Source: Bacteroidota bacterium
GTDB lineage: Bacteria > Bacteroidota > Bacteroidia > Bacteroidales > VadinHA17
DNA length: 5,707 bases
Assembly (NCBI GenBank): GCA_030611395.1
Contig: JAUWPX010000118.1
Location: forward strand, 1 to 5,707
Direction of reading: 5' to 3'
The notes under the pieces were generated by a model. The model was not told the origin of the DNA and did not search any database. It saw nothing but the letters and a program-made list of their open reading frames with translations. How positions within the stretch are numbered: position 1 is the stretch's first letter; every line of letters starts with the position of its first letter. A program made the translations under genes and the position numbers. Shown here piece by piece: positions 5,678 through 5,707 of the stretch.

Positions 5678-5707
5678 GATAAATCAAGAATGTAAACTTA
5701 AATTTTC

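Overview
The window is AT-rich chromosomal DNA from a member of the phylum Bacteroidota, probably a Bacteroidales-like lineage. The signs are: L13 and S9 proteins with Bacteroidota-style sequences, almost no Shine-Dalgarno sites in front of genes, a promoter of the TTG / TAnnTTTG type before the ribosomal genes, a DUF2723 membrane glycosyltransferase, and an outer-membrane barrel protein of a kind common in this phylum. This placement rests on recalled family features, not on a search.

Layout. Positions 1-4397 hold five minus-strand genes, read from right to left: an O-antigen ligase/polymerase-like membrane protein, a guanine deaminase (guaD), an alkyl-purine DNA glycosylase (AAG/MPG family), an unnamed secreted beta-barrel protein, and a DUF2723 (TMEM260-like) glycosyltransferase that runs off the left edge. 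The first three overlap (11 bp, then a TGATG stop/start overlap), so they are probably one translationally coupled unit. A 67-bp gap with a possible hairpin separates them from the barrel gene, and 23 bp separate the barrel gene from the DUF2723 gene. Positions 4398-4762 are a divergent intergenic region containing a repeat-like, palindrome-rich block of about 185 bp, then the promoter and hairpin leader of the ribosomal genes. Positions 4763-5610 are the plus-strand pair rplM-rpsI. The last 97 bases hold no gene start but can fold; in many Bacteroidota rpsB follows here.

How the parts fit. The minus-strand set mixes cell-envelope glycan functions (ligase, DUF2723 transferase, barrel) with purine chemistry (guanine deamination, excision of damaged purines from DNA). 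The envelope genes could be functionally linked. The deaminase-glycosylase coupling is more unexpected. The rplM-rpsI pair is a universal ribosomal operon, and its leader hairpin is a candidate autoregulatory element. I found no CRISPR array, tRNA, rRNA, transposase or phage gene. Nothing here is clearly a new system; the most open items are the unnamed barrel protein, the leader hairpins and the intergenic repeat.
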